A stretch of 64,000 nucleotides of DNA from Vibrio sp. CAU 1672 (GTDB taxonomy: Bacteria > Pseudomonadota > Gammaproteobacteria > Enterobacterales > Vibrionaceae), in contig NZ_JARHUF010000004.1 in NCBI RefSeq assembly GCF_029223195.1, forward strand, positions 1 to 64,000, given 5' to 3'. Position numbers and translations under genes: made by a program. A model generated the notes under the pieces. The model did not search any database, was not told the origin of the DNA, and worked only from the letters and a program-made list of their open reading frames with translations. Of the stretch, positions 53,122 to 63,157 are shown piece by piece (the first letter of the stretch is position 1; every line of letters starts with the position of its first letter).

Positions 53122-53574
53122 TTAGCCTTCTCGACGCATATCAACGTGGGGGATGCCGTCTTCAAGGTAACTCTCTGAGATAACCCCAAAACCGTGGCTG
53201 GCGTAGAAAGCCGTCAGGTGTTGTTGCGCGCCGATATCAATCGTCTGCTTGGGCCAAAAAGTTTGGCACTGCCGGATCGCCTGCTCAAGCAGTTGATGGC
53301 CAAGGCCGCCACCCCGCGCACTCTCTCTGGTTACGACCCGGCCAATACTGACGTTGGCGTAAGTGGTGCCGGGAGGCAGTAACCGTGCGCATGCCACCAG
53401 CTGATCATCCTGATAGCCGAGTAAATGATATACCCCCGCTAGGGTGTCTTTGCCGTCAAGCTCGGGATAGGGGCAGGTTTGTTCAACCACAAATACATCG
53501 ACACGCAAGCGCAGCATATCGTACAGCTGATAAGTGGAGAGTTGAGAAAAAGGCAGTGTTACCCAGTTGATCAT
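53122..53574 (-). CDS. ElaA-like GNAT acetyltransferase
   Basis: A 150-residue Gcn5-type acetyltransferase close to E. coli ElaA, whose substrate is unknown. It begins INWVTLPFSQLSTYQLYDMLRLRVDVFVVEQTCPYPELDGKD, which carries the ElaA signature LRLxVFVVEQxCPYPELDGxD. The acetyl-CoA loop is RVVTRESARGGGLGHQLLEQAI. The C-terminus GFGVISESYLEDGIPHVDMRR is also typical. The start at 53574 fits family length. The TnpB element ends exactly at its stop codon without apparent damage. Confidence 0.92.
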   Translation of the reverse strand: MINWVTLPFSQLSTYQLYDMLRLRVDVFVVEQTCPYPELDGKDTLAGVYHLLGYQDDQLVACARLLPPGTTYANVSIGRVVTRESARGGGLGHQLLEQAIRQCQTFWPKQTIDIGAQQHLTAFYASHGFGVISESYLEDGIPHVDMRREG

Positions 53575-53719
53575 CGTGTATGAACCTCTAATTGCTTTGT
53601 GCCTGACTTTACGGGCTTTTTGCCGCTCGCTCATTAACAAGGGTTAATTTTCGCTGGTCATTGGGCAAAATCTGGCGATAATGTGCCCTCTTTTCTTTCC
53701 TACCTGAGGTTCCTTCCCT

Positions 53720-55099
53720 GTGAGCAAACAAACTTTTGACCAAGTGGGGCTAAGCCCGGCACTACTTGCCACGCTTGAGTCACTCAATTACACCCATATG
53801 ACACCGATCCAGGCACTGAGTCTGCCGGCGATTTTAAACCAGCGTGACGTGATTGGGCAGGGGAAGACGGGTTCAGGGAAAACTGCCGCGTTTGGCCTTG
53901 GGGTGCTGTCTAACTTAAATGTGAAGCGGTTCCGTGTACAGTCTTTAGTGCTATGTCCAACCCGTGAGCTGGCGGATCAGGTCGCCAAAGAGATCCGTAC
54001 CTTGGGTCGTGGTGTACATAATATTAAAGTGCTGACATTGTGCGGGGGCATGCCAATGGGGCCGCAGATCGGTTCTCTGGAGCATGGCGCCCATATTCTG
54101 GTTGGTACTCCGGGGCGTATTTTAGATCATCTGGAAAAAGGGCGGATCAATCTTGCCGAGCTGAATACCCTGGTGCTGGATGAAGCGGACCGGATGTTGG
54201 AGATGGGCTTTCAGGATGCTTTGGATGCCATTATTGACGCGGCGCCGAAGCAGCGTCAAACACTGTTGTTCAGTGCCACCTTCCCTGAGAAGATCGAACA
54301 AATCGCTCAGCGGATCATGCAGTCGCCAGAGTTAATCAAAGTGGAGTCGACCCACGACACGTCAAGTATTATGCAGTACTTTTACCAGGTAGAAGGTTCT
54401 GAGGCGCGTGATGAAGCATTGGCCGATCTGCTGTTAACCCATCAGCCGGAATCCGCCGTGGTGTTCTGTAATACTAAAAAAGAAGTACAGAATGTCGCCG
54501 ATGAACTGCATCACAAAGGTTTCAGCGTGATAGATATTCACGGCGACCTTGAGCAGCGCGAGCGTGATCAGGCACTGCTGCAGTTTGCCAATAAGAGCGT
54601 CTCGATTCTGGTCGCAACCGATGTGGCGGCGCGCGGTCTGGATGTCGATAACCTTGATGCGGTGTTCAACTTTGAACTGTCGCGTGATCCAGAAGTGCAC
54701 GTGCACCGTATCGGCCGTACTGGCCGTGCTGGCAGTAAAGGGCTGGCATTTAGCTTCTTTGGCGAGAAAGACGGCCTGCGCGTTGCCCGTATTGAAGAAT
54801 ACCTGGAGATGGATGTGGTGCCGGCGACGCTGCCCGCGAAATCTAAGCAACAGCCATACCAGGCGAAAATGGTGACGATTAACATCGATGGTGGTAAGAA
54901 ACAGAAAGTACGTGCTGGTGATATCCTCGGTTGCCTGACCGGTAAAAACGGTATCTCTGGCGCACAAGTGGGTAAGATCCACCTGTTCCCGATGCGCGCT
55001 TATGTGGCGGTAGAAAAGTCAGTGGCAAAGAAAGCGCTGCAGACCATCAGTCACGGCAAGATGAAAGGCCGTCAGTTCCGTGCTCGCATTCTGAAATAA
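53720..55099 (+). CDS. dbpA: ATP-dependent RNA helicase DbpA
   Basis: A DEAD-box helicase that acts on 23S rRNA hairpin 92 in large-subunit assembly. 459 residues from a GTG start (E. coli 457). Motifs: Q-motif TPIQALSLPAILNQ, Walker A GKTGSGKTAAFG (~46), DEADRMLEMGF (~155), SATFPEKI, and VATDVAARGLDVD and HRIGRTGRAG in the second RecA lobe. The specific C-terminal RNA-binding domain is present (KMVTINIDGGKKQKVRAGDILGCLTG). Confidence 0.96.
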   Translation: MSKQTFDQVGLSPALLATLESLNYTHMTPIQALSLPAILNQRDVIGQGKTGSGKTAAFGLGVLSNLNVKRFRVQSLVLCPTRELADQVAKEIRTLGRGVHNIKVLTLCGGMPMGPQIGSLEHGAHILVGTPGRILDHLEKGRINLAELNTLVLDEADRMLEMGFQDALDAIIDAAPKQRQTLLFSATFPEKIEQIAQRIMQSPELIKVESTHDTSSIMQYFYQVEGSEARDEALADLLLTHQPESAVVFCNTKKEVQNVADELHHKGFSVIDIHGDLEQRERDQALLQFANKSVSILVATDVAARGLDVDNLDAVFNFELSRDPEVHVHRIGRTGRAGSKGLAFSFFGEKDGLRVARIEEYLEMDVVPATLPAKSKQQPYQAKMVTINIDGGKKQKVRAGDILGCLTGKNGISGAQVGKIHLFPMRAYVAVEKSVAKKALQTISHGKMKGRQFRARILK

Positions 55100-55116
55100 T
55101 CGGATAACCCCATAAA

Positions 55117-55148
55117 ACCAAAGGCGCTTCGAATGAAGCGCCTTTGGT
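55117..55148. terminator. Terminator between dbpA and the Crp/Fnr-like gene
   Basis: CCAAAGGCGCTTC-GAAT-GAAGCGCCTTTGG is a perfect 13-bp stem followed by TGTTTTTAG, between convergent genes; it can work in both directions. Confidence 0.9.
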
Positions 55149-55152
55149 GTTT

Positions 55153-55728
55153 TTAGTCTGCGCTGTTTTTCTTCAGGCGCGATTTTATCCGGCTTAAGCT
55201 GATGGCCGTGATGCCAAGATATGCCGCAATCTGGCTGTCAGTTATCCGCTGTTGCAAATCCGGGTAATGCTCGCAGAACAGCTGGTAACGTTCTTCCGGG
55301 GTATAGAGCAACATAAAGCGCTCTTTGTTTTCTTTGTACATCAGCTGGGTTTCCAGCAGCTTCAGATACAGCGGGTGCCGCTCAGCGCGCCATTGCTGCA
55401 GGGCCTCAATCGGTAGACAGAACAACTGGCACGGGGTCAGCGTTTCCAGCAGGTAGGGGGAGGCTTGCTGTTTGATTAACCCTTCAAAGCCAATTATCCA
55501 ATCATTTTCCCAGTAAAACTCCTTACTGAACGCTTTGCCGTTCTCCGTCAGATAACTGGCGTGGCACAGGCCTTGCTGAATGAAGTAAATATGGCTACAG
55601 AAGTCCCCCTGATGATTCAGAATATGCCGTGTCGGCAGTTCCAGCCATTCACCGTGAGCGGCAATCTGTGCTGCCTCGGTTTCGCTGAACCCCTGTGCAG
55701 ATAAGCGAGAGATAATATTGCTTTGCAT
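55153..55728 (-). CDS. Crp/Fnr-family transcriptional regulator
   Basis: A 191-residue regulator with an N-terminal cNMP-binding-like barrel (residues ~15-115: RHILNHQGDFCSHIYFIQQGLCHASYLTENGKAF) and a C-terminal HTH (ITDSQIAAYLGITAISLSRIKSRLKK). The cAMP-contacting Arg-Ser/Thr pair of CRP is not evident and there is no Fnr-type cysteine cluster, so the ligand is unknown. It resembles small Crp-like regulators with a TDSQIAAYLGI HTH. It is divergent from the cys cluster and might regulate it, but there is no direct evidence. Confidence 0.82.
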   Translation of the reverse strand: MQSNIISRLSAQGFSETEAAQIAAHGEWLELPTRHILNHQGDFCSHIYFIQQGLCHASYLTENGKAFSKEFYWENDWIIGFEGLIKQQASPYLLETLTPCQLFCLPIEALQQWRAERHPLYLKLLETQLMYKENKERFMLLYTPEERYQLFCEHYPDLQQRITDSQIAAYLGITAISLSRIKSRLKKNSAD

Positions 55729-55986
55729 CGCAGTGTAAAGTTAATCCATTTGCCCTCATTGTAATCCGTTTTTCCCGCACGTCCACGTCTCTCTTTCCAC
55801 CGCGTGCTGAAGCATCACCGACATTGAACCCGTTAGTTCAGCCCGCAGTGAACTGAGCTGAGGCAATTTTTATATGAGACCAAACAAAAGCTTCTTAGCA
55901 GTTTTTTGAATAAAAAATGAAATTTTAGAATTTCAGGTAATATGACCAGCCCGCCATAATGCCCCTTACAGCGATTTCAAAGGACA
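55729..55986 (+). promoter_or_regulatory. Promoter region of the cobA-cysDNC cluster
   Basis: A 258-bp gap with an A/T-rich part at 55870-55945, where TTGAAT (55906) precedes TAGAAT (55926, spacing 14) and TAATAT (55938). Poor -35 matching is usual for CysB-activated promoters, so CysB control is likely for this pathway. A CysB site could not be identified by eye. Confidence 0.4.
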
Positions 55987-56868
55987 ATGAGTAAGCACAT
56001 GGCAGATAGCGTAACCCCATTCCCAGTACAGAAGCCAAAACTGGTGGCGAACAATCCTGTTCCATCGGTGTCTCGCTATGCCAGACAGCCATTACAGCCG
56101 GGTGAAGTGGCCTTGGTGGGGGCGGGGCCAGGTGATCCTGAGTTACTGACCATCAAAGCGCTCAACTGCCTGCAGCAGGCGGATGTCGTGCTGTACGACT
56201 ACCTGGTGTCTGAAGAAATCATGGAGCTGATCCCAAGTCATATCACTTTGGTTTGTGTCGGCAAACGCGCCGGTCACCACAGTGTACCCCAAGACAAAAC
56301 CAACCAGTTGTTAGTTGATTTCGCCCGGCAGGGCCTGCGTGTAGTGCGGATCAAAGGCGGCGATCCGTTTGTCTTTGGCCGCGGCGGCGAAGAGCTGGAA
56401 GTGTTGGCCGAAGCCGGGATCCGTTTTCAGGTAGTGCCGGGGATCACCGCGGCTGCCGGGGCGACCGCCTATGCCGGGATCCCACTGACCCATCGCGATT
56501 TTGCTCAGTCTGCGCTGTTTGTTACCGGCCATCTGAAACAAGACAGTGACGCGATGGACTGGTCGACGCTGGCACGCGGCAACCAGACGCTGGTGATCTA
56601 CATGGGCCTGATGAAGTCCCAGCACATTCAGCAACAACTGATTAAACACGGCCGTTCAGCGACAACGCCGGTTGCGATCATCGAACGTGGTACCCAGGTG
56701 CAGCAAAAGGTATTTACCGGCCAGTTGTCTCAATTGGCTGAGCTGGCACAGGATGCCCAGTCACCATCGCTGATCGTCATCGGCGAAGTGGTGCAACTGG
56801 CACACAAGCTGGACTGGTTTTCAGCGGCGACTCAGGCCTCAGAGAGTGCCGTTGCCCATTCGCTATAG
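55987..56868 (+). CDS. cobA: Uroporphyrinogen-III C-methyltransferase
   Basis: Methylates uroporphyrinogen III to precorrin-2, the first step to siroheme, which sulfite and nitrite reductases need. The 293 residues carry only the methyltransferase half found at the C-terminus of E. coli CysG. Motifs: [66 protein letters not shown] and IYMGLMK. The first ~35 residues are an unstructured lead; the ATG four codons in is an alternative start. It is followed by cysD after about 60 bp. Confidence 0.92.
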   Translation: MSKHMADSVTPFPVQKPKLVANNPVPSVSRYARQPLQPGEVALVGAGPGDPELLTIKALNCLQQADVVLYDYLVSEEIMELIPSHITLVCVGKRAGHHSVPQDKTNQLLVDFARQGLRVVRIKGGDPFVFGRGGEELEVLAEAGIRFQVVPGITAAAGATAYAGIPLTHRDFAQSALFVTGHLKQDSDAMDWSTLARGNQTLVIYMGLMKSQHIQQQLIKHGRSATTPVAIIERGTQVQQKVFTGQLSQLAELAQDAQSPSLIVIGEVVQLAHKLDWFSAATQASESAVAHSL

Positions 56869-56928
56869 TCTCAAACGCAAGAGTAAAGGATGAAACAAGC
56901 CTGCAAGCTTTACAAGGAAAAACGAACC

Positions 56929-57837
56929 ATGGACCAACAACGTTTAACTCACCTTAAACAGCTCGAAGCGGAGAGTATTCATATTATCCGTGAAGTGGCT
57001 GCGGAGTTTGATAACCCTGTGATGATGTACTCGATTGGCAAAGACTCGTCGGTCATGCTGCATCTGGCACGCAAAGCCTTTTACCCGGGTAAGATTCCCT
57101 TTCCATTGCTCCATGTTGATACCGACTGGAAGTTCAAAGAGATGATCGAGTTCCGCGATCGTACGGCGGAGAAATACGGTTTTGAACTGCTGGTACACAA
57201 AAACCCGGAAGGGTTGGCGATGGGATGCAGCCCGTTTGTGCATGGTTCATCCAAGCATACCGATATTATGAAAACCCAGGGCCTCAAACAGGCACTGAAC
57301 AAGTATGGTTTCGATGCGGCCTTTGGCGGCGCACGTCGCGATGAAGAGAAGTCACGGGCTAAAGAGCGGGTGTACTCATTCCGCGATAAGAACCACACCT
57401 GGGACCCGAAAAACCAGCGTCCGGAACTGTGGAAAACCTATAACGGTCAGGTGAACAAAGGCGAGAGCATCCGCGTCTTCCCGCTGTCTAACTGGACCGA
57501 ACTGGATATCTGGCAGTACATCTACCTGGAGAACATTGAGATCGTACCGTTGTATCTGGCCGACAAACGTCCGGTAGTGGAACGCGATGGCATGTTGATC
57601 ATGGTTGATGATGATCGTATGCAGCTGGAGCCGGGTGAGAAGATCGAACACAAGAGCGTGCGTTTTCGTACCCTGGGCTGTTACCCGCTGACAGGGGCGA
57701 TCGAATCTGAGGCCAATACGCTGACCGGGATTATTGAAGAAATGCTGGTGGCGACGTCAAGTGAGCGACAGGGGCGGGCGATCGATCACGATCAGTCCGG
57801 ATCGATGGAGCTGAAAAAACGTCAAGGTTACTTCTAA
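56929..57837 (+). CDS. cysD: Sulfate adenylyltransferase subunit 2
   Basis: The catalytic adenylyl-transfer subunit of ATP sulfurylase, forming APS from sulfate and ATP with CysN. The start at 56929 gives 302 residues, the E. coli length; a start 13 codons upstream is rejected. The PP-loop is [20 protein letters not shown] (~32). Further motifs are [22 protein letters not shown] and [13 protein letters not shown], with [12 protein letters not shown] near the C-terminus. It lies 20 bp before cysN. Confidence 0.97.
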   Translation: MDQQRLTHLKQLEAESIHIIREVAAEFDNPVMMYSIGKDSSVMLHLARKAFYPGKIPFPLLHVDTDWKFKEMIEFRDRTAEKYGFELLVHKNPEGLAMGCSPFVHGSSKHTDIMKTQGLKQALNKYGFDAAFGGARRDEEKSRAKERVYSFRDKNHTWDPKNQRPELWKTYNGQVNKGESIRVFPLSNWTELDIWQYIYLENIEIVPLYLADKRPVVERDGMLIMVDDDRMQLEPGEKIEHKSVRFRTLGCYPLTGAIESEANTLTGIIEEMLVATSSERQGRAIDHDQSGSMELKKRQGYF

Positions 57838-57857
57838 CAAGGATCTAAGGAAAGAAA

Positions 57858-59288
57858 ATGAATAGCGCAGTTGAAGCTCAGTTAGCCGAGCTTGGTATCG
57901 AAGGATACCTAAAACAACACCAGTACAAGTCACTCCTCAGATTCCTGACCTGTGGCTCGGTAGATGATGGCAAGAGTACCTTAATTGGTCGTTTGCTGCA
58001 TGACTCCAAACAGATTTACGAAGATCAGCTTGCCGCAGTACATAACGACAGCCAGCGTGTCGGTACCACCGGTGAACGCCCCGATCTGGCCTTGCTGGTC
58101 GACGGCCTGCAGGCGGAGCGTGAGCAGGGCATTACCATTGATGTGGCCTACCGTTATTTCTCGACCCAAAAGCGTAAGTTCATCATCGCGGATACACCGG
58201 GGCATGAGCAGTACACCCGTAACATGGCGACCGGAGCGTCGACGTGTGACTTAGCGGTGATCCTGATTGATGCACGTAAAGGGGTATTGGATCAAACCCG
58301 TCGCCACTCGTTTATTTCCAATCTGCTCGGTTTGAAGCATTTTGTGGTGGCGGTGAATAAGATGGACCTGGTGGATTACTCACAGGCTCGTTTTGAGCAG
58401 ATCCGTGAAGAATACCTGACGTTTTCAGAAAAACTCAGTGGCGATATCGACATCCAGATCATCCCGATCTCCGCCCTGGAAGGCGATAACGTGGTGGATA
58501 AGAGCCAGAATCTGGCCTGGTTTGACGGCCCGTCACTGCTGGAGTTGCTGGAAACGGTCGATGTAGATCAAGAGAAAGGCGCGGGTGAGTTCCGCTTCCC
58601 GGTGCAATACGTTAACCGCCCGAATCTCGATTTCCGTGGTTTTGCCGGCACCGTGTCATCCGGCTCGATCAAGGTTGGGGATCGCGTTAAGGCGTTACCT
58701 TCCGGTAAAAGCTCGACGGTTGAGCGCATCGTCACTTTTGACGGTGATCTGCAACAAGCGCAGGCCGGCCTGGCGGTGACGCTGACCCTGGCCGATGAAA
58801 TCGACATCAGTCGTGGCGATTTGATTGTGTTAGACAGTGCGCCAGTGGCGTCCAGTAACCACCTGCTGGCCGATGTGGTCTGGATGACCGAGCAGCCGCT
58901 GCAACCGGGGCGTGACTATGACATTAAGATTGCTGGCAAGAAAACGCTGGGCCGTGTCGAGGCCATCCGTCATCAATACGACATCAACAGCCTCGAAACC
59001 CACAGTGCCGGCGAGCTGCCACTGAACGGAATTGGCCGGTGTGAGTGGTCACTGACCGAGTCGGTCGCGCTGGATAACTATCAGGACTGCGCAGATACCG
59101 GCGGTTTCATCATCATTGATCGGTTGAGTAACGTGACGGTCGGGGCCGGCCTGGTTCGCGAGAGCTTAACCTCATTGCAGCGTGCCTCGACGGATGTCTC
59201 TGCGTTTGAACTTGAGCTTAACGCGTTGGTACGTAAGCACTTCCCGCACTGGGAAGTCAAAGACATCAGCCAGTTACTCAAGCCGTAA
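57858..59288 (+). CDS. cysN: Sulfate adenylyltransferase subunit 1 (GTPase)
   Basis: EF-Tu-like GTPase subunit of ATP sulfurylase. 476 residues (E. coli 475). G1 is [18 protein letters not shown] (~36), G2 [14 protein letters not shown]3 [14 protein letters not shown]4 [10 protein letters not shown]. The C-terminal beta-barrel domains contain [24 protein letters not shown]. There is no fused APS kinase domain; CysC is separate. The N-terminal lead of ~25 residues is as usual. Confidence 0.97.
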   Translation: MNSAVEAQLAELGIEGYLKQHQYKSLLRFLTCGSVDDGKSTLIGRLLHDSKQIYEDQLAAVHNDSQRVGTTGERPDLALLVDGLQAEREQGITIDVAYRYFSTQKRKFIIADTPGHEQYTRNMATGASTCDLAVILIDARKGVLDQTRRHSFISNLLGLKHFVVAVNKMDLVDYSQARFEQIREEYLTFSEKLSGDIDIQIIPISALEGDNVVDKSQNLAWFDGPSLLELLETVDVDQEKGAGEFRFPVQYVNRPNLDFRGFAGTVSSGSIKVGDRVKALPSGKSSTVERIVTFDGDLQQAQAGLAVTLTLADEIDISRGDLIVLDSAPVASSNHLLADVVWMTEQPLQPGRDYDIKIAGKKTLGRVEAIRHQYDINSLETHSAGELPLNGIGRCEWSLTESVALDNYQDCADTGGFIIIDRLSNVTVGAGLVRESLTSLQRASTDVSAFELELNALVRKHFPHWEVKDISQLLKP

Positions 59289-59494
59289 CGCGGCTGGCCG
59301 CATTGGGGCGCGGTGGCGTCTCAATGCAAGGTCTTTCTGGCCTGTCAGCGTACCGGCATCCGGCACACTCAATGGGCTTTCTTTAGCTTTTGGTTTCAGT
59401 TTCTGCCTGGCAAGGACAGTGTGCTCCCTTGCACTGGCGGGGTATACACGTCATTCCGGCATTGTGGATGTTGGGTAAGGATCAGGCATAAGTT

Positions 59495-61228
59495 ATGTGG
59501 GAACAAGGCTTTGTTTTAGCGATTTTGCTCGGCATTATCACTTGTTTGCTCGTGACGAAAATCAAACCCAGTCATGTGTTTGCCGGGGCAGCGTTTGTCG
59601 CTTTTCTGGCGGGGATGGTGGAACTGAACAGCGTGGCGGCCAACTTTACCAACTCTTCATTGCTGACGTTGGTGTTGCTGATCCTCGCCTCCAGCGCGCT
59701 GGAAAAAACCCTACTGATCAGCTGGGTGAGCCGCAATATATCCGAAGGGCGTCTGGGCAGTGTGGTGGCCAAGCTGGGATTTTCCACCGCATTGTTGTCT
59801 TCTTTTACCAATAATACCGCGGTGGTGGTTTCATTGATCGGGGCGATCAAGCGCAACCGCCAGCACGCACCGTCACGGTTGCTGATCCCGCTCTCTTATG
59901 CGGCGATCTTCGGGGGAACGTTAACCCTGATCGGCACTTCCACCAATCTGATCATCAACAGTTTTGTCGAAGATGCTGGTCTGCCCAGCCTGGAGTTTTT
60001 TACTCCCAGTGCGATCGGGCTGGCGGTGCTGGTTGGTGGGGTACTGATCCTGATCCCGCTGAGCTACTTATTGCCTAATTATGATGACCTGGGTCAGGAG
60101 GAGTTACCTTACTTTCTTGAGTCCCGGGTTGAACCCGGCTCGCCTCTGGTGGGGCGGACAATTGCACACAACAACCTGCGTGCTCTGCGCAAGCTCTTCC
60201 TTGCCGAGGTGATCCGCGATGGGGTCAGTGTCCCGTCGGTAGGGCCGGATTTTGTGTTGCAGGCCAAAGACCGCCTGCTGTTCTGCGGTGATGTGGAAAG
60301 CGTTGCGACCTTACAGGAAATTCCGGGACTGACCCTGTTTGGCCAGCAGCATTTGAACGGGCAGAACTTTATTGAAGTGGTGGTCAGTTCCTCGGCGACG
60401 TTTTGTCACCAGACGCTGAAAGAGAGCCGCTTCCGCGATCGCTTTGATGCGGTCGTGGTGGCCATCCGGCGTGGTCATGAGCGCCTCGAAGGGGGGCTGG
60501 GCAACATTGCGTTAGCACCGGGTGACACCCTGGTGCTGGTGCCGGGCAAGCGGTTTGAGACCGAGCGCCGCCTGCACGGTAAAGAGTTTGTCCTGTTCAA
60601 TGATCTTGACTCCAGCGCCCGTTTGGATGCGCATAAGTCGTCGTTGGTGTTGTTGGGCTTTGCCGCCGTGATCGGGCTTGCCCTGCTGGGCTGGGTGCCG
60701 ATCATTAAGGGCCTGGCGGTGTATCTGTTTGGCTTGCTCGCCTGTGGCATTGTCCAGCTTGGTGAACTGCGGCGGCGTTTTCCCGTCGATATTGTGGTGA
60801 TTGTCGGCTCGGCCCTGTCGATCGCCCAACTGATGATCTCTTCCGGGTTATCCCAGCAGATGGGGCAGATGTTCATTGAAGCCTTCAATGGATGGGGCGT
60901 GTTTGGCGCTCTGGTCGCAACCTATATCATGACCCTGGTACTGACCGAGCTGGTCACCAACAATGCGGCGGCGGCGTTATCATTTCCGATCGGCTACAGC
61001 ATGGCCGTGGCTTATGGTGTTGATCCGATGCCGTTTATTATGGCGGTGTTGTTTGGTGCCAGCGCCAGCTTCATCTCGCCGTATGGTTATCAGACCAATT
61101 TACTGGTGTACAGCGTCGGCAATTATACCCTGCGCGACTACGTGCGGATTGGAGTGCCGATTTCGATTGTCTATTCGCTGCTGGTCCTGACCCTGATCCC
61201 GATTTTTTTCCCGTTTTATCCGCTTTGA
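59495..61228 (+). CDS. SLC13-family permease with RCK_C domains
   Basis: A 577-residue inner membrane carrier of the DASS/SLC13 type, here most probably a sulfate importer. Hydrophobic segments from residue 5 to ~190 include FTNNTAVVVSLIGAIK and GGTLTLIGTSTNLIINSFV; SNT-type motifs TNNTA and GTSTN are Na+/anion sites in the family. Two TrkA-C-like domains follow at ~200-370 (SPLVGRTIAHNNLR, RDRFDAVVVAIRRG), then a second membrane half with ELVTNNAAAALSFPIGYS and a GASASFISPYGYQTN site. Placement between cysN and cysC, common in Vibrio, supports sulfate as substrate. It begins 206 bp after cysN and ends 15 bp before cysC. Confidence 0.88.
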   Translation: MWEQGFVLAILLGIITCLLVTKIKPSHVFAGAAFVAFLAGMVELNSVAANFTNSSLLTLVLLILASSALEKTLLISWVSRNISEGRLGSVVAKLGFSTALLSSFTNNTAVVVSLIGAIKRNRQHAPSRLLIPLSYAAIFGGTLTLIGTSTNLIINSFVEDAGLPSLEFFTPSAIGLAVLVGGVLILIPLSYLLPNYDDLGQEELPYFLESRVEPGSPLVGRTIAHNNLRALRKLFLAEVIRDGVSVPSVGPDFVLQAKDRLLFCGDVESVATLQEIPGLTLFGQQHLNGQNFIEVVVSSSATFCHQTLKESRFRDRFDAVVVAIRRGHERLEGGLGNIALAPGDTLVLVPGKRFETERRLHGKEFVLFNDLDSSARLDAHKSSLVLLGFAAVIGLALLGWVPIIKGLAVYLFGLLACGIVQLGELRRRFPVDIVVIVGSALSIAQLMISSGLSQQMGQMFIEAFNGWGVFGALVATYIMTLVLTELVTNNAAAALSFPIGYSMAVAYGVDPMPFIMAVLFGASASFISPYGYQTNLLVYSVGNYTLRDYVRIGVPISIVYSLLVLTLIPIFFPFYPL

Positions 61229-61243
61229 TTACAAGGAAACGTT

Positions 61244-61864
61244 ATGACTGCTGAGACAGTGCAAAAAGATGAAAATATTGTCTGGCATGAGCATGCTGTC
61301 GACAAACACACCCGGGCGCAGCTGAAAAAGCAGCAGCCGGCCGTATTGTGGTTTACCGGCCTGTCCGGGGCCGGTAAATCCACCGTGGCCGGAGCCCTGG
61401 AAACCCGTCTGGTACAACTTGGCTACCATACTTATTTGCTGGACGGCGACAACGTTCGTCACGGTTTGTGCAGTGATTTAGGTTTCTCTGAGCAAGACCG
61501 GCGCGAGAACATCCGCCGGATCGGAGAGCTGGCTAAACTGATGGCGGATGCCGGACTGATCGTACTGTCGGCCTTTATTTCTCCTCATCGTGCCGAGCGT
61601 CAGATGGTGCGCGAGCTGTTGCCGGAGGGTGAGTTTATCGAAGTGTTTGTCAACGCGCCGTTGGCCGTGTGTGAACAGCGCGATCCCAAAGGCTTGTACC
61701 GTAAAGCCCGCGCCGGGGAAATTGCCAACTTCACCGGGATTGATTCAGAGTACCAAGCGCCGGAGCGGCCGGAAATCGATTTGCCTGCCGGTGATAAGCG
61801 TGTTGATGAGCTGGTGGAGTTGTGCCTAAATGAGCTAACACGCCTTGGTGTGATCTGCGCTTAG
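61244..61864 (+). CDS. cysC: Adenylylsulfate kinase
   Basis: Phosphorylates APS to PAPS. 206 residues; P-loop [15 protein letters not shown] (~37-50), then [31 protein letters not shown] with the APS-binding Asp and Arg residues, [15 protein letters not shown] and [26 protein letters not shown]. The last gene of the cluster, 15 bp after the permease gene; AAGGAA precedes the ATG. Confidence 0.97.
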   Translation: MTAETVQKDENIVWHEHAVDKHTRAQLKKQQPAVLWFTGLSGAGKSTVAGALETRLVQLGYHTYLLDGDNVRHGLCSDLGFSEQDRRENIRRIGELAKLMADAGLIVLSAFISPHRAERQMVRELLPEGEFIEVFVNAPLAVCEQRDPKGLYRKARAGEIANFTGIDSEYQAPERPEIDLPAGDKRVDELVELCLNELTRLGVICA

Positions 61865-61910
61865 CCTGTCCTGCGCGCGTTGAATGTTGGCCCAATGATC
61901 CGCTTGGTAA

Positions 61911-62085
61911 GCATTTGGATCATCGGTGGGTAAAAGGTCATTGAGCTGCTTGGGAAGCTTTTGGATCATAGTTGGCCAAAAGGTTGTGCAACCAGCTCAC
62001 GGGCTCGTGAAACATCGCCGGAAAAGGTCACGGAACCGCTTAAGGAGCTTTGGGTCACCGGTGACCTAAAGCTCCTTAAGCGTGG
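61911..62085. repeat. Degenerate 46-bp tandem repeats ending in a long palindrome
   Basis: Units starting with GC-T-TTTGGATCATCG-like sequence begin at 61911, 61957, 62003 and 62047, spaced 46, 46 and 44 bases. Each contains an AAAAGGT/CAAAAGG core about 20 bases in. A weaker copy may precede them (about 61880-61910). The last unit is a near-perfect inverted repeat of 23-base arms (62037-62082). Confidence 0.65.
62037..62082. terminator. Long palindrome between cysC and the TIGR03899 gene
   Basis: CGCTTAAGGAGCTTTGGGTC followed by ACC and its reverse complement form 23-base arms with a single mismatch and no loop. It lies between convergent genes and could stop transcription from both sides, although a U-tract is missing. 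Confidence 0.6.
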
Positions 62086-62086
62086 T

Positions 62087-62989
62087 TTACACGCTGTGAC
62101 TGACGCTGCCGCCACCCTCTGAGTTAACGATAAACTTCTGATTTAACAAGCTAATGAGCTGGTCTTGGTATTGGGGATTGGCTTTATGACCCAGTAGCGT
62201 GCACAGTTCGTTGCCGGTGGGAGTGAAGCGGTAATACAGCAAACGAACTCCTTTGCTGTTGGCCTGCAGCGCTAAATTTTTCCCTTGATAGCTGAGATGC
62301 AGTGGGGTCTCTACGCCAATCTCACCGGACTCCAGTTCGGTGCTGTGCAGTAAACCAAGCTCGATCAACACCAGCAAGCTTGAGTAAGGTAACTGGAAAC
62401 TGCCGAGGTTGATATGCTGACTCTGTTCTCTTTTCCCCAGCCGGAACAACCCATTGTGGGCTTTATATCCCAGTAGCAGTTTGCGACTTTGCTCGCCGCC
62501 AAAGCTGCAGGCCAGTGTTGCAGCGCGTTGTAAAATCTGCGCTTCCTTGGGCGTCATGTCCCGCAAAATTTTCAGTGATTTGACCGAGGTTGAACCCGGG
62601 TTGGTTACTTCACGCTTGAGTACCTGGGCCCACAGTTTCTGCATCGACGGGTTGTGGATGTCCTGTGCCATATCAAAAAAACGGTGTAGCCAGTCCTGGT
62701 CGGGCTCGCCGGCGGTCTCATCCCGGCAACTGCCGTGAGCCAGCTTGAGGACTTTTTCCAGGTTTTTTTGTCTGAGCTCCTGGTAGCGCTGCGCACGCAG
62801 CTGGGCCCTTTCCAATGCAGGTTTGGCAGGCGGCTCGGATTGCAGCAGAGCATCGACGCCGTGGCTTTGCGCGATGGCCAGAATACGGGTGGCACTGTCT
62901 TTGATATAGCTCGACTTCTTGTCTTGCGTATCTTTACCGGCATGGGGTTGATGTTCGATAACGACGGGTTGTTTAGTTGATTCAGCCAT
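62087..62989 (-). CDS. TIGR03899 family protein
   Basis: A 300-residue soluble protein of a family found mainly in Vibrio and Shewanella with unknown function; assignment is by general resemblance. It is rich in helices: SSYIKDSATRILAIAQSHGVDALL, ERAQLRAQRYQELRQKNLEKVLKLA, then DWLHRFFDMAQDIHNPSMQKLWAQVLKREV, which recalls the DUF2806-type core. The C-terminal half (LLVLIELGLLHSTELE, LLYYRFTPTGNELCTLLG) has a winged-helix look. The start at 62989 follows GGAAG; an ATG seven codons earlier is possible. Confidence 0.65.
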   Translation of the reverse strand: MAESTKQPVVIEHQPHAGKDTQDKKSSYIKDSATRILAIAQSHGVDALLQSEPPAKPALERAQLRAQRYQELRQKNLEKVLKLAHGSCRDETAGEPDQDWLHRFFDMAQDIHNPSMQKLWAQVLKREVTNPGSTSVKSLKILRDMTPKEAQILQRAATLACSFGGEQSRKLLLGYKAHNGLFRLGKREQSQHINLGSFQLPYSSLLVLIELGLLHSTELESGEIGVETPLHLSYQGKNLALQANSKGVRLLYYRFTPTGNELCTLLGHKANPQYQDQLISLLNQKFIVNSEGGGSVSHSV

Positions 62990-63157
62990 ACTTCTTCCTA
63001 CCAAGAGCAAGCGTGATGGAGAAAAGTGCCATCACCGCATCCAATGTACACCGGAACGCAGCGCTCAGCCAGTGAAGCTGGTCGGCATTTTTACAAAATT
63101 GGGCTACTCAAGATGATAATAAATTGTTAAGGTTGTTATCGTTATTTAGGAGGGCTT

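Noticed and set aside
59313..59519. Small gene between cysN and the permease
   Set aside because: The open frame has no good ribosome-binding site and runs into the permease start in another frame.
61911..62085. CRISPR array suggested by 46-bp periodicity
   Set aside because: Units are degenerate over their whole length with no constant repeat and variable spacer, and no cas genes are near.
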